This document shows positions 8,554 to 16,945 of a stretch of 35,901 nucleotides of DNA, piece after piece; positions within the stretch are counted from its first letter, which is position 1, and every line of letters starts with the position of its first letter. The stretch covers positions 1 through 35,901 of the forward strand of contig SUYV01000025.1 of NCBI GenBank assembly GCA_015060255.1, in the 5' to 3' direction. Under the pieces are notes generated by a model. The model saw nothing but the letters and a program-made list of their open reading frames with translations, did not search any database and had not been told where the DNA came from. The translations under genes and the position numbers were made by a program. The stretch comes from Bacteroidales bacterium. Its GTDB lineage: Bacteria > Bacteroidota > Bacteroidia > Bacteroidales > UBA932.

Positions 8554-8580
8554 AAAAGCAGCGTCCCCGACGCTGCTTTT
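8554..8580 (-). terminator. Rho-independent terminator after hpf
   Basis: A perfect 12-bp stem (8554-8565 with 8569-8580) with a 3-base loop is followed on the minus strand by a run of T. It lies 6 bases after the hpf stop and closes the HsdR-N, cca, xerC, hpf operon. Confidence 0.9.
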
Positions 8581-8586
8581 GAAGAT

Positions 8587-8877
8587 TTATTCTGCTCTTC
8601 TTTCTTTGACTTTTACCAGTTTCTCCTTGAGGATGTCTGCGCAGTCTACTACTGCGTCTTCGAAAGTCTTTGCATTCTTCTCCACCACGATAGTGCTTCC
8701 CGGAATGCTCACCTGGACTTTCACATTCTTGTTTTCATGTTCTGGAAGCAATGAAAGCGCCACATCAACCGATGTTACCGCATCATAGAATTTCTCAAGT
8801 CTAGAGAATTTCTTTTCTACAAAGTCCAACAGTTTCTGATCCGCATTGAACTTGATCGACTGCACTCTAATCTCCAT
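8587..8877 (-). CDS. hpf: Ribosome hibernation promoting factor, HPF/YfiA family
   Basis: A 96-residue protein of the short HPF/YfiA (RaiA) class, with the start MEIRVQSIKFNAD and the conserved LLDFVEKKFSRLEKFYDAVTSVDV. These proteins sit in the decoding region of the 30S subunit and silence ribosomes in stationary phase. The long-form C-terminal dimerisation domain is absent. Its start codon lies inside the end of xerC (11-base overlap), and a strong terminator follows, so it is the last gene of its operon. Confidence 0.9.
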   Translation of the reverse strand: MEIRVQSIKFNADQKLLDFVEKKFSRLEKFYDAVTSVDVALSLLPEHENKNVKVQVSIPGSTIVVEKNAKTFEDAVVDCADILKEKLVKVKERRAE

Positions 8878-9856
8878 GTTTACCTCCGTTTTTTGCCCTT
8901 GGATGGGCTAGTTCATAAATATTCTTGAGTCGGGCAAAGGTGTTATGGGTATAGACCTGTGTCGTAGCCAAGGAAGAATGTCCCAGCAACTCTTTGATGG
9001 AGTTGAGATCGGCGTCACCGTTCATCAGTTCCGTGGCGAGAGTATGTCTGAGAACATGAGGAGACTTTCTGGCAGTCATATCCTTACGACCTCCCAATTC
9101 GCTCTTGACAGCCCTGTCCACATAGACCGGATACAGACGACGCCCGGAATAAGTGACAAGCAATGGCTCTTTCAAAGATCTCATCCCTCCCATCAATGCC
9201 TCAACTGCTTTCAAATATAATAAAATTTCTTCACATAGTGAAGGCATAAGCGGAATTTCTCGCATTTTTTTACCTTTTCCTACCACAATAACAATTTTGC
9301 GGCCGAAATCCACATCTCCGATATTCAATCCGATCAATTCAGAACGACGGATTCCCATAGAGTAAAGGCATAGAACTACAAGTCTTGAAAGGCGTCTTTC
9401 ATATATATCCTTGGCCGAAGCACAATCAGGATTCTCACAGAAAGCATCAAGATATTCTTGTGATGCATAGCACTGTGTTTCCTCGAAATATTTCTCGAGA
9501 GCCTCATTCCTGAAGAAGTCGGGAAGCCTCTTCTCCACCTTAGGCTTAGGCACAAGACGCACCGGATTTGATTGAATCACGCCTTCCTTGACAAGGAATC
9601 TACAGAAACCGCTGAGCACGGATAAGTGCAGACTGACTGTCTTTGGCACCATCTTCTGATCATCCAGCAGATTCACCTCATATTGTCTAAGGAAGGGAAC
9701 CGTCAATGAATCGACAATATCCTCATCACTGACATCATCTGTTCCGAAAGTGACGGCAAGGAAATGTCTGAGCACATCTTCATATATGCACACGGTCCTT
9801 TCGGAATATCTCTTGACACTCCTTATGTTCTGAAGATATCTTTCGATGATTCCCAT
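8867..9856 (-). CDS. xerC: Tyrosine recombinase XerC/XerD, chromosome dimer resolution
   Basis: A 329-residue tyrosine recombinase with an N-terminal SAM-like core-binding domain (about 1-100) and a catalytic domain. The catalytic residues are Arg170 (MGIRRSEL), a Lys in GKGKK (194-197), His267 and Arg270 (SPHVLRHT), His293 (LGHSS) and Tyr302 (VYTH). The open frame extends upstream into cca, but the ATG at 9856 shares its A with the cca stop (TGATG) and gives the expected N-terminus MGIIERYLQN. Placement among housekeeping genes points to the dif-site resolvase and not to a mobile-element integrase. XerC and XerD cannot be told apart by eye. Confidence 0.88.
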   Translation of the reverse strand: MGIIERYLQNIRSVKRYSERTVCIYEDVLRHFLAVTFGTDDVSDEDIVDSLTVPFLRQYEVNLLDDQKMVPKTVSLHLSVLSGFCRFLVKEGVIQSNPVRLVPKPKVEKRLPDFFRNEALEKYFEETQCYASQEYLDAFCENPDCASAKDIYERRLSRLVVLCLYSMGIRRSELIGLNIGDVDFGRKIVIVVGKGKKMREIPLMPSLCEEILLYLKAVEALMGGMRSLKEPLLVTYSGRRLYPVYVDRAVKSELGGRKDMTARKSPHVLRHTLATELMNGDADLNSIKELLGHSSLATTQVYTHNTFARLKNIYELAHPRAKNGGKHGD

Positions 9857-11367
9857 CACTTGACAGGATAAAGTCCCATTTCTGCCGCCTTCTGGCGCAT
9901 GAACACATCTGCCGCTTCGAACGAGTTCTCGATCACACCATCCAGAATGGCATTCTTGACCATTTCCTTCAACATGCCGATCGTATTGCATGGCTCTATT
10001 CCGAACAGATCCATCACATAATCACCGGTGATCGGATTCTTGAAATTCCTGATGGCATCCTTCGCCTCAACCTCAACAAGTTTCGCCTTCACAAGTTCAA
10101 AATTGGCATGAAGCCTTGCCACCTTGCGGGGATTCTTCGACGTGATGTCCGCATTGCAGAGGAGCATAAGGTCATCTATGTCATTGCCTGCGTCGAAAAG
10201 GAGTCTGCGGACTGCAGAGTCCGTAACCTCATCGGTCACCAATGCTATAGGTCTGAGATGAAGGCTTACCAGTTTCTGGACATACTTCATCTTTTCGTTC
10301 AACGGCATCTTCAGACCTTGGAAGATCTTCGGGATCCAACGTGCTCCGACGACTTCATGACCATGGAAGGTCCATCCCAGAGCAGGATCATATCTCTTTG
10401 TAGCAGGCTTCGCTATATCATGCAGAAGCGCCGCCCAGCGTAACCACACGTTCGGCTCCGTACGAACCCTTTCCACCTCAACACCATCCTCAAACACAAA
10501 ATCCTTCAGACGTCCTGCTGCAATCGCATCAATTTCATATGCTGCAACATTGTCAAGGACTTCCAGAGTATGTGAGAAGTTCTCCTTATGCCCTTTACCT
10601 TCTACAGTTTCTACACCTTTGAGCTTTGAGAGCTGTGGCATTATATAGTCGAGAAGACCGGTCTCATCAAGAAGACGGAAACCGATGGAAGGCTTAGGAG
10701 TGACCAGAATCTTGTTGAGTTCTTCCACGATTCTTTCCTTTGAAAGGATTTCCATACGTTCCCTGTTCCGCCTGATTGACTCAAGTGACTCCGGAACTAT
10801 CGAGAACACCTGCTCTGAGGTAGTGAGCTTCGTTGCAAACCTTATCGCCCTGACCATACGGAGCGGGTCGTCGCTATAAGTGGTGTCAGGATCGAGTGGT
10901 GTGCGTATGATGCCTGCCGCAAGATCCCTGATGCCGCCGAAAGGGTCTACCAAAGCACCGAAATCATCTTTCTGGAGACTGAACGCCATGGCATTTATAG
11001 TAAAGTCTCTCCTGAGCTGATCGTCTTCCAACGTACCGTCCTCAACTATCGGCTTACGCGAGTCCCTCCTGTACGACTCCTTGCGGGCTCCTACAAACTC
11101 AACTTCGATGCCCTTGAAACGAAGCATCGCTGTACCGAAGTTACGGAACACTGAAACATGGCTGCGGACTCTCTGTCCTACTGCCTCTGCCAGTTCGATA
11201 CCGCTGCCTTCGACAACGATATCTATATCCTTGCTCGGGCGCCCGAGAAAGCAATCGCGCACATAGCCACCGATTACAAACGCACGTACGCCCAGAGAAG
11301 CTGCGACATCTGAAACGATGCCGAATATCTCGTGGTCCAGAAATCCCTGTGTAATAGTCACTGACAT
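9856..11367 (-). CDS. cca: CCA tRNA nucleotidyltransferase with HD domain
   Basis: A 503-residue enzyme that builds or repairs the CCA end of tRNAs. The class II nucleotidyltransferase head has GGYVRD at 33-38, the metal-binding DID at 47-49 and RRDFTIN at 119-125. An HD phosphohydrolase domain follows, with His266 and the HD pair His316-Asp317 (LLHDIAKP). The start codon overlaps the stop of the HsdR-N gene (TAATG) and its stop overlaps the xerC start (TGATG), so translation of the operon is probably coupled. An encoded CCA maker fits the tRNA-like remnant at 26821, which lacks an encoded CCA. Confidence 0.92.
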   Translation of the reverse strand: MSVTITQGFLDHEIFGIVSDVAASLGVRAFVIGGYVRDCFLGRPSKDIDIVVEGSGIELAEAVGQRVRSHVSVFRNFGTAMLRFKGIEVEFVGARKESYRRDSRKPIVEDGTLEDDQLRRDFTINAMAFSLQKDDFGALVDPFGGIRDLAAGIIRTPLDPDTTYSDDPLRMVRAIRFATKLTTSEQVFSIVPESLESIRRNRERMEILSKERIVEELNKILVTPKPSIGFRLLDETGLLDYIMPQLSKLKGVETVEGKGHKENFSHTLEVLDNVAAYEIDAIAAGRLKDFVFEDGVEVERVRTEPNVWLRWAALLHDIAKPATKRYDPALGWTFHGHEVVGARWIPKIFQGLKMPLNEKMKYVQKLVSLHLRPIALVTDEVTDSAVRRLLFDAGNDIDDLMLLCNADITSKNPRKVARLHANFELVKAKLVEVEAKDAIRNFKNPITGDYVMDLFGIEPCNTIGMLKEMVKNAILDGVIENSFEAADVFMRQKAAEMGLYPVK

Positions 11368-11771
11368 TATCCTAACATTTCATTATAATCCGGCACATCG
11401 CTTATGAAAGAATATCCGTTTCCCTCTTTCCTGCATATGAATGTCCTGGTACCGTTGGTTATGATCATATACTTTACATTCAGAACCATATTATAGCGCA
11501 CGGCCTGATCGAGAACATCCTGATCGATCACGACTTCAGGCCTCTTGCATTCTACCACAGCAAGCGGCAGAGCCTTGCGGTCATATATGATTATATCAGC
11601 CCTGAACTGTTTCTCCCCGAGTCTGAACCCTACTTCGCTCATCATCATATGCATAGGTACCTTCATCGGTCCTGCAAGTACGCCGATACACCACTGACGC
11701 ACGCGCTCCTCGGGAGTAAGCGCAACCTCCTTCTTTCTCAAAGGGTCCCATATGAGTTCCTTGTCATGCAT
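11367..11771 (-). CDS. HsdR N-terminal-like endonuclease domain protein
   Basis: A 134-residue stand-alone protein resembling the type I restriction enzyme R N-terminal domain (HSDR_N_2). The nuclease-like motif is visible as FRADIIIYDRKALPLAVVECKRP, where the Asp and the Glu-Cys-Lys fit a PD-(D/E)XK site. No helicase domain or HsdM/HsdS partner is nearby, so it is not a working restriction system by itself. The start was set at the ATG at 11771: the longer frame begins with a TTG inside the promoter -7 box. It heads the operon with cca, xerC and hpf. Its function is unknown; RNA or DNA processing linked to its neighbours is possible. Confidence 0.8.
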   Translation of the reverse strand: MHDKELIWDPLRKKEVALTPEERVRQWCIGVLAGPMKVPMHMMMSEVGFRLGEKQFRADIIIYDRKALPLAVVECKRPEVVIDQDVLDQAVRYNMVLNVKYMIITNGTRTFICRKEGNGYSFISDVPDYNEMLG

Positions 11772-11780
11772 ATCAACTTG

Positions 11781-11788
11781 CAAATATA
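11781..11788 (-). promoter_or_regulatory. -7 box of the HsdR-N/cca/xerC/hpf operon
   Basis: TATATTTG on the minus strand lies 9 bases before the ATG at 11771, giving a very short leader. It is back to back with the rluA promoter at 11803-11810. Confidence 0.5.
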
Positions 11789-11802
11789 GTCAAAATAATT
11801 CT

Positions 11803-11810
11803 TAGATTTG
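11803..11810 (+). promoter_or_regulatory. -7 box of rluA
   Basis: TAGATTTG matches TAnnTTTG 20 bases before the rluA ATG. It is divergent from the operon promoter 14 bases away. Confidence 0.45.
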
Positions 11811-11830
11811 CAGCCGGAAAATGTACTTAT

Positions 11831-12508
11831 ATGAGACTCATCTACGAAGACGACTGGCTTATCGTAGTTGACAAGCCATCCGGACTGCTCTCAATGTCAA
11901 CGGGAAGACAGGGAGAGGTGACGGCATATTCAATGCTGAGAGGATATGTGAAGGGCGACAGGATATTCATAGTTCACCGCCTTGACAGGGACACATCCGG
12001 AGTTCTTGTCTATGCCAAGGACGAAGAAACCAAGCTTGCATTACAGGAAAACTGGAACGAAGCCGTCGTCGAAAGAAAATATGTCGCCGTTCTGGAAGGA
12101 GACATCGCAGATGAAGAAGGATGGATAGAATCATGGCTGTATGAAAGTCCAAAGTCAATGAAGGTGCACAGTTTCGGCTTACGCCAAGGCGATAAGCCTG
12201 AAAGGCCGCCACGTGACGGATGGCAGTTCGCCGCCACTCACTGCCGCACCATCAGACGTATGAACATAGAGGGACAGACATACACAAATGTAGAATTCGA
12301 GCTGGAAACAGGAAGAAAGAACCAGATCAGGGCACATGCAGAATGGATAGGTCATCCTATCGCAGGAGACAGGAAGTACGGTGCCCGGACAAATCCTTTC
12401 GGTCGTCTGGCTCTTCATGCCCACACCTTGTCATTCATCCACCCATGGACAGGAAAGGTCATGAAATTTACCTCTCCCCTTCCCAAGGCCTTAAGACTTA
12501 AGGATTGA
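11831..12508 (+). CDS. RluA-family pseudouridine synthase
   Basis: A 225-residue enzyme that isomerises uridine to pseudouridine in rRNA or tRNA. The catalytic motif VHRLDRDTSG has Asp52 as the expected nucleophile, and KPSGLL near residue 15 and the late RKNQIRAH motif are standard for the RluA family. No S4 RNA-binding domain precedes the catalytic domain, so it belongs to the short single-domain type; the target site cannot be assigned. Its last 18 bases overlap the 3' end of the convergent glycosyltransferase gene. Confidence 0.88.
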   Translation: MRLIYEDDWLIVVDKPSGLLSMSTGRQGEVTAYSMLRGYVKGDRIFIVHRLDRDTSGVLVYAKDEETKLALQENWNEAVVERKYVAVLEGDIADEEGWIESWLYESPKSMKVHSFGLRQGDKPERPPRDGWQFAATHCRTIRRMNIEGQTYTNVEFELETGRKNQIRAHAEWIGHPIAGDRKYGARTNPFGRLALHAHTLSFIHPWTGKVMKFTSPLPKALRLKD

Positions 12509-13642
12509 CAGTTCCTTTGCGGCTGTCAGGTTCCAGTCAAAAGCCTGAGGCAGACGCTGTGTGACTCTACCGTTCAGCATCTGGATGGCACGCATTGCAA
12601 TCCCCTCAACGAATCCGTCCCCAAGGGGCACGACATTATTCTCTCCAATGACTTCCGGAATGCCACCGACGCACGATCCGACCACATTGGCTCCGCAGCT
12701 CAGCGCTTCTGCGCAGACCAGAGGTAGACCTTCGTTAAAGCTTGGAAGTACCAGTACGTCGATACAGTTCATTATCTCGGGCATCAGTTCAGCAGACACA
12801 TTACCGAAGAATCTGACTTCCGAACCATGGAAGTCCCTTTCCACATCATTGCGTAGCTTACCGTCTCCAACAATCCAGAATTTAAGCTTACCTGAATATC
12901 CTGAAGCTATCCTGTCGAATATCGGAGCGAGAGAACGGACATTCTTTACCTGCACTATATTGCCGACGAATGCGACTACCTTGTCGTCTTCTGACAATCC
13001 GTATTTCTCCCTGACCTTTTCACGGACGACGTCATCATATCTCACAAAATCCTCTGACACCCCATTGTACAATATTTCCTTCCGTGCCGAGGTACTGATC
13101 AGATCTGAATGTTCCTTAAGTGCGCGGCTGACGAAGAAATTGCATGCAGCATTATCCATGACCGTCTTGGTGTCAGCAAGAAGCTGTGGATTATGCCAAG
13201 GATGCGTATGGATATCCGAGCCATGCCAGGTCACGAAATATGGCGTCCCATACTCCTGAAAGGCGGTGCATGCAGCAACGGCTCCTATAAAAGAATGGGC
13301 AATGACGGCATCATATCCATATAGATGCGGCAGGACTTTTCTGAGAAACCGTGAGAATACCACCGGACGCCAGTGTAATTTGGAGAAAAGGATATGGTCT
13401 ATGATTGAAAAGCGATACCAAAGAATATTATATGTGATACCTTCAACAATGACACTGTCTACAAAAGGGACACGCGGAGTCTTACGCACATATCTCGTAA
13501 AAGCATTGTCACGGCTGTGGATGCAGTAGACATCGACCGTGCATTCACCGGAGGCGACCAGATGTCTTATCCTGCTGTGAACTGCGTTGAACAGTCCTTT
13601 CCTGTCAAAAGGGCTACTCTCGAATATGACGGCTAATCTCAT
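12491..13642 (-). CDS. Glycosyltransferase family 4
   Basis: A 383-residue GT-B glycosyltransferase, probably cytoplasmic or membrane-associated. The C-terminal donor-binding half shows VVAFVGNIVQVKN, WIVGDGKLR and the E-x7-E region SFNEGLPLVCAEALSCG. The start was set at the ATG at 13642, which overlaps the GT2 stop as ATGA; the longer frame would enter the GT2 gene. It is the last gene of the polysaccharide operon and should add one sugar to the repeat or oligosaccharide. Donor and acceptor are unknown. Confidence 0.88.
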   Translation of the reverse strand: MRLAVIFESSPFDRKGLFNAVHSRIRHLVASGECTVDVYCIHSRDNAFTRYVRKTPRVPFVDSVIVEGITYNILWYRFSIIDHILFSKLHWRPVVFSRFLRKVLPHLYGYDAVIAHSFIGAVAACTAFQEYGTPYFVTWHGSDIHTHPWHNPQLLADTKTVMDNAACNFFVSRALKEHSDLISTSARKEILYNGVSEDFVRYDDVVREKVREKYGLSEDDKVVAFVGNIVQVKNVRSLAPIFDRIASGYSGKLKFWIVGDGKLRNDVERDFHGSEVRFFGNVSAELMPEIMNCIDVLVLPSFNEGLPLVCAEALSCGANVVGSCVGGIPEVIGENNVVPLGDGFVEGIAMRAIQMLNGRVTQRLPQAFDWNLTAAKELSILKS

Positions 13643-14664
13643 TTCCTTCTTCTGAATAATGTACACAATAATGCTGTTGTCTTATAGACCGCCTTGGTAA
13701 ATCCGACTCTATGTATCCGATATAGAATGATATTGAAAATCTGTCCCGGACGAATGGAAAATATTCCAAGTCTGGAGTCCTTGTCCATCAGATCATACAT
13801 ATCCTGCAGATATTCCCTGGTAAGCATCTTTGTCTTGCGCGTTGCAAATATATTCAGGATGCGGCATACATATCTTCCGATGAGGTCCTTATGATACAAC
13901 GAAAGCACTTTCGGAGTCGTAGGACAACGATGTACGAGGGATTCCAGAACATTTGCATAGTCAGGCAGGAATAATGCGAGCTGCTGCAGATGCTTGTCCG
14001 AAGTGATATCGCTGCCCAACGAACCTGGACGCAGATGATATGCGTAAATCGCTCCGGAGAATGCCAGAATGGAAGAACATCCGGCCATCACGCTGAACAC
14101 GAACAGCTTGTCTTCTGCATAACTGAGATTCTCACAGAATCTGATATTCCCGATCGCCCTACGCCTGAAGAGTTTGGCCCATGGAGCATCAAGCATCTCA
14201 CAGTTTCGTCTGATATTGTTCTGGAAGAACAAAGGATATTCCGTACTTCTGTATGAATATGTCTTAGCAGGACGTACATCCTTGACAGGAACGCCATTGA
14301 TGAATGACGCATATCCTCCAACCACCATATCCTCTCCACGTATTGTATCCATCACATCATCCAATGAGCAAGGCAACAGGGCATCATCAGAGTCCAGGAA
14401 CATGATATACTCACCTTTGGCGAGCTCCAGGCCGGCATTTCTGGCGGAACTTACTCCTCCGTTAGATTTATGGATCGTACGGAAGCGAGGGTCTGTCGCA
14501 GAGTATCTGTCGCAGATCAAAGGAGAGGAGTCGGTACTTCCATCATCTACAAGTATGACTTCATAGGATGAAAATTCCTGATCCAGAACGCTGTGAAGAC
14601 AACGGTCAAGATATTCCTCTGCATTGTAGACAGGAATTATTATGCTCAGTCTGTTCTTGTCCAT
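13639..14664 (-). CDS. Glycosyltransferase family 2
   Basis: A 341-residue GT-A glycosyltransferase. The N-terminal domain has LSIIIPVYNAEEYLDRCL, DDGS at 40-43, GGVSSARNAGL and the metal-binding DSDD at 91-94. The ATG at 14664 is preferred over an in-frame GTG at 14670. It starts 8 bases after the pyruvyl transferase gene and overlaps the GT4 gene by 4 bases. It probably transfers a sugar during assembly of the same surface polysaccharide. The C-terminal 100 residues are variable, basic and of unknown role. Confidence 0.88.
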   Translation of the reverse strand: MDKNRLSIIIPVYNAEEYLDRCLHSVLDQEFSSYEVILVDDGSTDSSPLICDRYSATDPRFRTIHKSNGGVSSARNAGLELAKGEYIMFLDSDDALLPCSLDDVMDTIRGEDMVVGGYASFINGVPVKDVRPAKTYSYRSTEYPLFFQNNIRRNCEMLDAPWAKLFRRRAIGNIRFCENLSYAEDKLFVFSVMAGCSSILAFSGAIYAYHLRPGSLGSDITSDKHLQQLALFLPDYANVLESLVHRCPTTPKVLSLYHKDLIGRYVCRILNIFATRKTKMLTREYLQDMYDLMDKDSRLGIFSIRPGQIFNIILYRIHRVGFTKAVYKTTALLCTLFRRRK

Positions 14665-14672
14665 ATGCACAT

Positions 14673-15809
14673 CTATTTATGGAGGGAATCCATCAGGAAC
14701 CTCCTGGATTTATCTCTTTCTGTTTCAAGTATGGCATCTACGGCGTCCCAGTCCGGCGGCGAAAGGAAGAATTCCCCATCGTCCTCAGGATCGATGCCAT
14801 GCACAAGCCTCATATCCAGGTCAAACTGCGACAACAAGGACTGCAACCTTGACATTCCACGTCTGGAGTTTCCCACAGCTACGAAAGGCTTATGGAACAT
14901 GATCGAAAGCACACATCCGTGGAATGAATCCGTAACGACATATCCGGCATCGGCAAAACCGGCAAGCCATTCCTCCAAAGGAGGGACAACGCGCTCGGAA
15001 ACAGGGCGTGTCAGATCTTCCGGACGGGTAGAAAGATCATAGTGCTGCAATCCGGACACACGCAACATGAAGTCAAGCACATTCTTCTTCTCCTTTGAAG
15101 GATCAAGTATGTATGATACCACCTTGCCTTTGGCTGGATGACCCGTCACTCGTGAAGCGATATGCTCATATACGGAACGGTCCAGAAGCATCACCGGGTC
15201 AAGGACCTGCACAGCCTTCTCACAGTCGAACCATTCACGGCACATAAGCACTCCCGCGTCCTCACGGACTGACACACCATCGAATGTCTCAAGCAGGGAC
15301 GCACATTCCTGCACCTGCATATACTCATACTCGAGATGATCCGTACCGAAAGAAGCCGCATACGCGACACGCAACACATCCCAATCCTTTGCAAATGCCA
15401 GGAAAGCATCCTCTATACGTCCGAAATACCGAGGTCTCCAGACCTGATCGCTGCCTACGACGAATGCGTCATATTCTCCTTCCTTGATATCCTTGTATCT
15501 TTTAATCAGGCGTGGGGATATCAGATCATCTACGAACTTCTGCGTATTGGCAGAAATCACAGGGAAGTCCCGCCGGAATCTGAGTTCACGGAAGACCACA
15601 GGACCGGCCTGACCTTTGACAATACGTTGAACCGCCCTTTTCGCATACACGAAAGGAGCCTTCCACAATGGGGGAAGCGGCATCTTCACCTCACGGTCAA
15701 GCACAGTCACCTGATGGCCAAGAGACTCCAGGTATGTCTTCAGCGCATAGGCTTGAAGAATGCCTCCGTAATTTGTGTGCAGAGGCAATGTCACTATAGC
15801 AATCCTCAT
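14673..15809 (-). CDS. Polysaccharide pyruvyl transferase family protein
   Basis: A 378-residue protein of the PS_pyruv_trans family (CsaB/WcaK-like). The start IAIVTLPLHTNYGGILQAYAL and the later VVGSDQVWRP and VVTDSFHGCVLSIMF are the hallmarks. Members transfer pyruvate ketals to sugars, though some of this class found beside F420-hydrogenase-like proteins have no proven activity. It overlaps the Fe-S protein gene upstream by 4 bases, so the two are probably made together. It is cytoplasmic and acts before export by the flippase. Confidence 0.87.
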   Translation of the reverse strand: MRIAIVTLPLHTNYGGILQAYALKTYLESLGHQVTVLDREVKMPLPPLWKAPFVYAKRAVQRIVKGQAGPVVFRELRFRRDFPVISANTQKFVDDLISPRLIKRYKDIKEGEYDAFVVGSDQVWRPRYFGRIEDAFLAFAKDWDVLRVAYAASFGTDHLEYEYMQVQECASLLETFDGVSVREDAGVLMCREWFDCEKAVQVLDPVMLLDRSVYEHIASRVTGHPAKGKVVSYILDPSKEKKNVLDFMLRVSGLQHYDLSTRPEDLTRPVSERVVPPLEEWLAGFADAGYVVTDSFHGCVLSIMFHKPFVAVGNSRRGMSRLQSLLSQFDLDMRLVHGIDPEDDGEFFLSPPDWDAVDAILETERDKSRRFLMDSLHK

Positions 15810-16945
15810 CTTACAATTCTCTTCTTCATGTCTGAAAGGAGCCTGCGGACCTTTCTGTATATTCTCTGATGAAGCGGTCTTCTGACAACGAATCCCTTCA
15901 TATATGCAATCAAGTCCGACGCGCCATGGACTCCCTTGAAGAACTCTTCCCGTCTCTCCGGAATGGCATCCGGATCTGAATATCCACCGTTATCACGCAT
16001 CGCCGCCTCCGCACTCACAGCGACAGACTGCATACTCACAGAATGCACCAGATCCTTGCCCTTTGCCGTATTGACAAACACTGCAGAGGCTCCCCTGTCA
16101 TCATTGAATGCAGGAGCCGCTTCTGCAACGCTCCACAGGTCGGCGAGCGTCAGGTCTGACGCCTTCCTGCCTGCTCTGAAAGGACATTTATAACAAGATG
16201 GCCTCAACGACATATCCTGGACGAACAATGCCATATACGGGTCATCAACATATTCCACACTGACGTCATCATGTCTGAAGCAGTAATGTCTCCAGCTGCG
16301 GGACTTGTCCCTGAAGGACAGGGACCTGATCCTTCCGCCGCTTCGGGCCTCTAGCGCCTTCACATATTTCTCCCATAGCCCCGGACTCGGGACACCATGG
16401 CATGCAAAGTCTATGGTCATCAATCCTTCAGTATTGCTGCCCAAATAATTATTCAGGCCCGCAACCTGGCATGGGGTGCCTGTAAAAAGAACCTTCTTTC
16501 CATCCGTCAGATACTGATTTACATCCTCAAAAGCCGAATACAAGTCGCTCTGGGCGTATTTCGAGCCTCTCATCGCCTCAATCTCCGACAATTCCGAAGC
16601 CTCGGCATGCGCGACCTTATGGTCACTCTCGATTACCGCCCCGAAGACAACTCCCCCATCCACGATCACTGACTTTGCCAGCGCAGGGAACACTCCGCCG
16701 GAAGACGATCCGGCCACATGTTCCTCAGACCTGGCCGCCAGGACCTCAACCGAAGCCGAGGCAGCAGGAGGATTCAACATCGGACATACTTTCTCACACA
16801 TGCCGCAGCCGACGCACAGGTCCGGATTGGCAACCGGATAGTCAAATCCTTCACGGTCGCGGCGCATGACTATACACTGCGCGGGACACGCAGTGGCGCA
16901 GGCTGTGCAGCCGCAGCACAAAGACTTATCCGATATCCTTATCAT
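15806..16945 (-). CDS. Fe-S protein of the coenzyme F420 hydrogenase/dehydrogenase beta-subunit family
   Basis: A 379-residue redox protein. Two ferredoxin-type clusters are encoded at the N-terminus: Cys10/11, 13, 16, 20 and Cys44, 47, 50, 54. An FrhB-like flavin-binding domain follows, containing GTPCQVAGL, DFACHGVPS and the further cysteine motif SCYKCPF. Bacteroidales do not make F420, so a flavin- and ferredoxin-linked reduction is more likely. The family recurs next to pyruvyl transferases in polysaccharide loci, where it may reduce or modify a sugar or lipid-linked intermediate. It overlaps both neighbours by 4 bases. Confidence 0.85.
   Translation of the reverse strand: MIRISDKSLCCGCTACATACPAQCIVMRRDREGFDYPVANPDLCVGCGMCEKVCPMLNPPAASASVEVLAARSEEHVAGSSSGGVFPALAKSVIVDGGVVFGAVIESDHKVAHAEASELSEIEAMRGSKYAQSDLYSAFEDVNQYLTDGKKVLFTGTPCQVAGLNNYLGSNTEGLMTIDFACHGVPSPGLWEKYVKALEARSGGRIRSLSFRDKSRSWRHYCFRHDDVSVEYVDDPYMALFVQDMSLRPSCYKCPFRAGRKASDLTLADLWSVAEAAPAFNDDRGASAVFVNTAKGKDLVHSVSMQSVAVSAEAAMRDNGGYSDPDAIPERREEFFKGVHGASDLIAYMKGFVVRRPLHQRIYRKVRRLLSDMKKRIVR

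Noticed and set aside
11367..11771. Type I restriction system
   Set aside because: Only an HsdR N-terminal-like domain is present; there is no helicase part and no HsdM or HsdS gene nearby.
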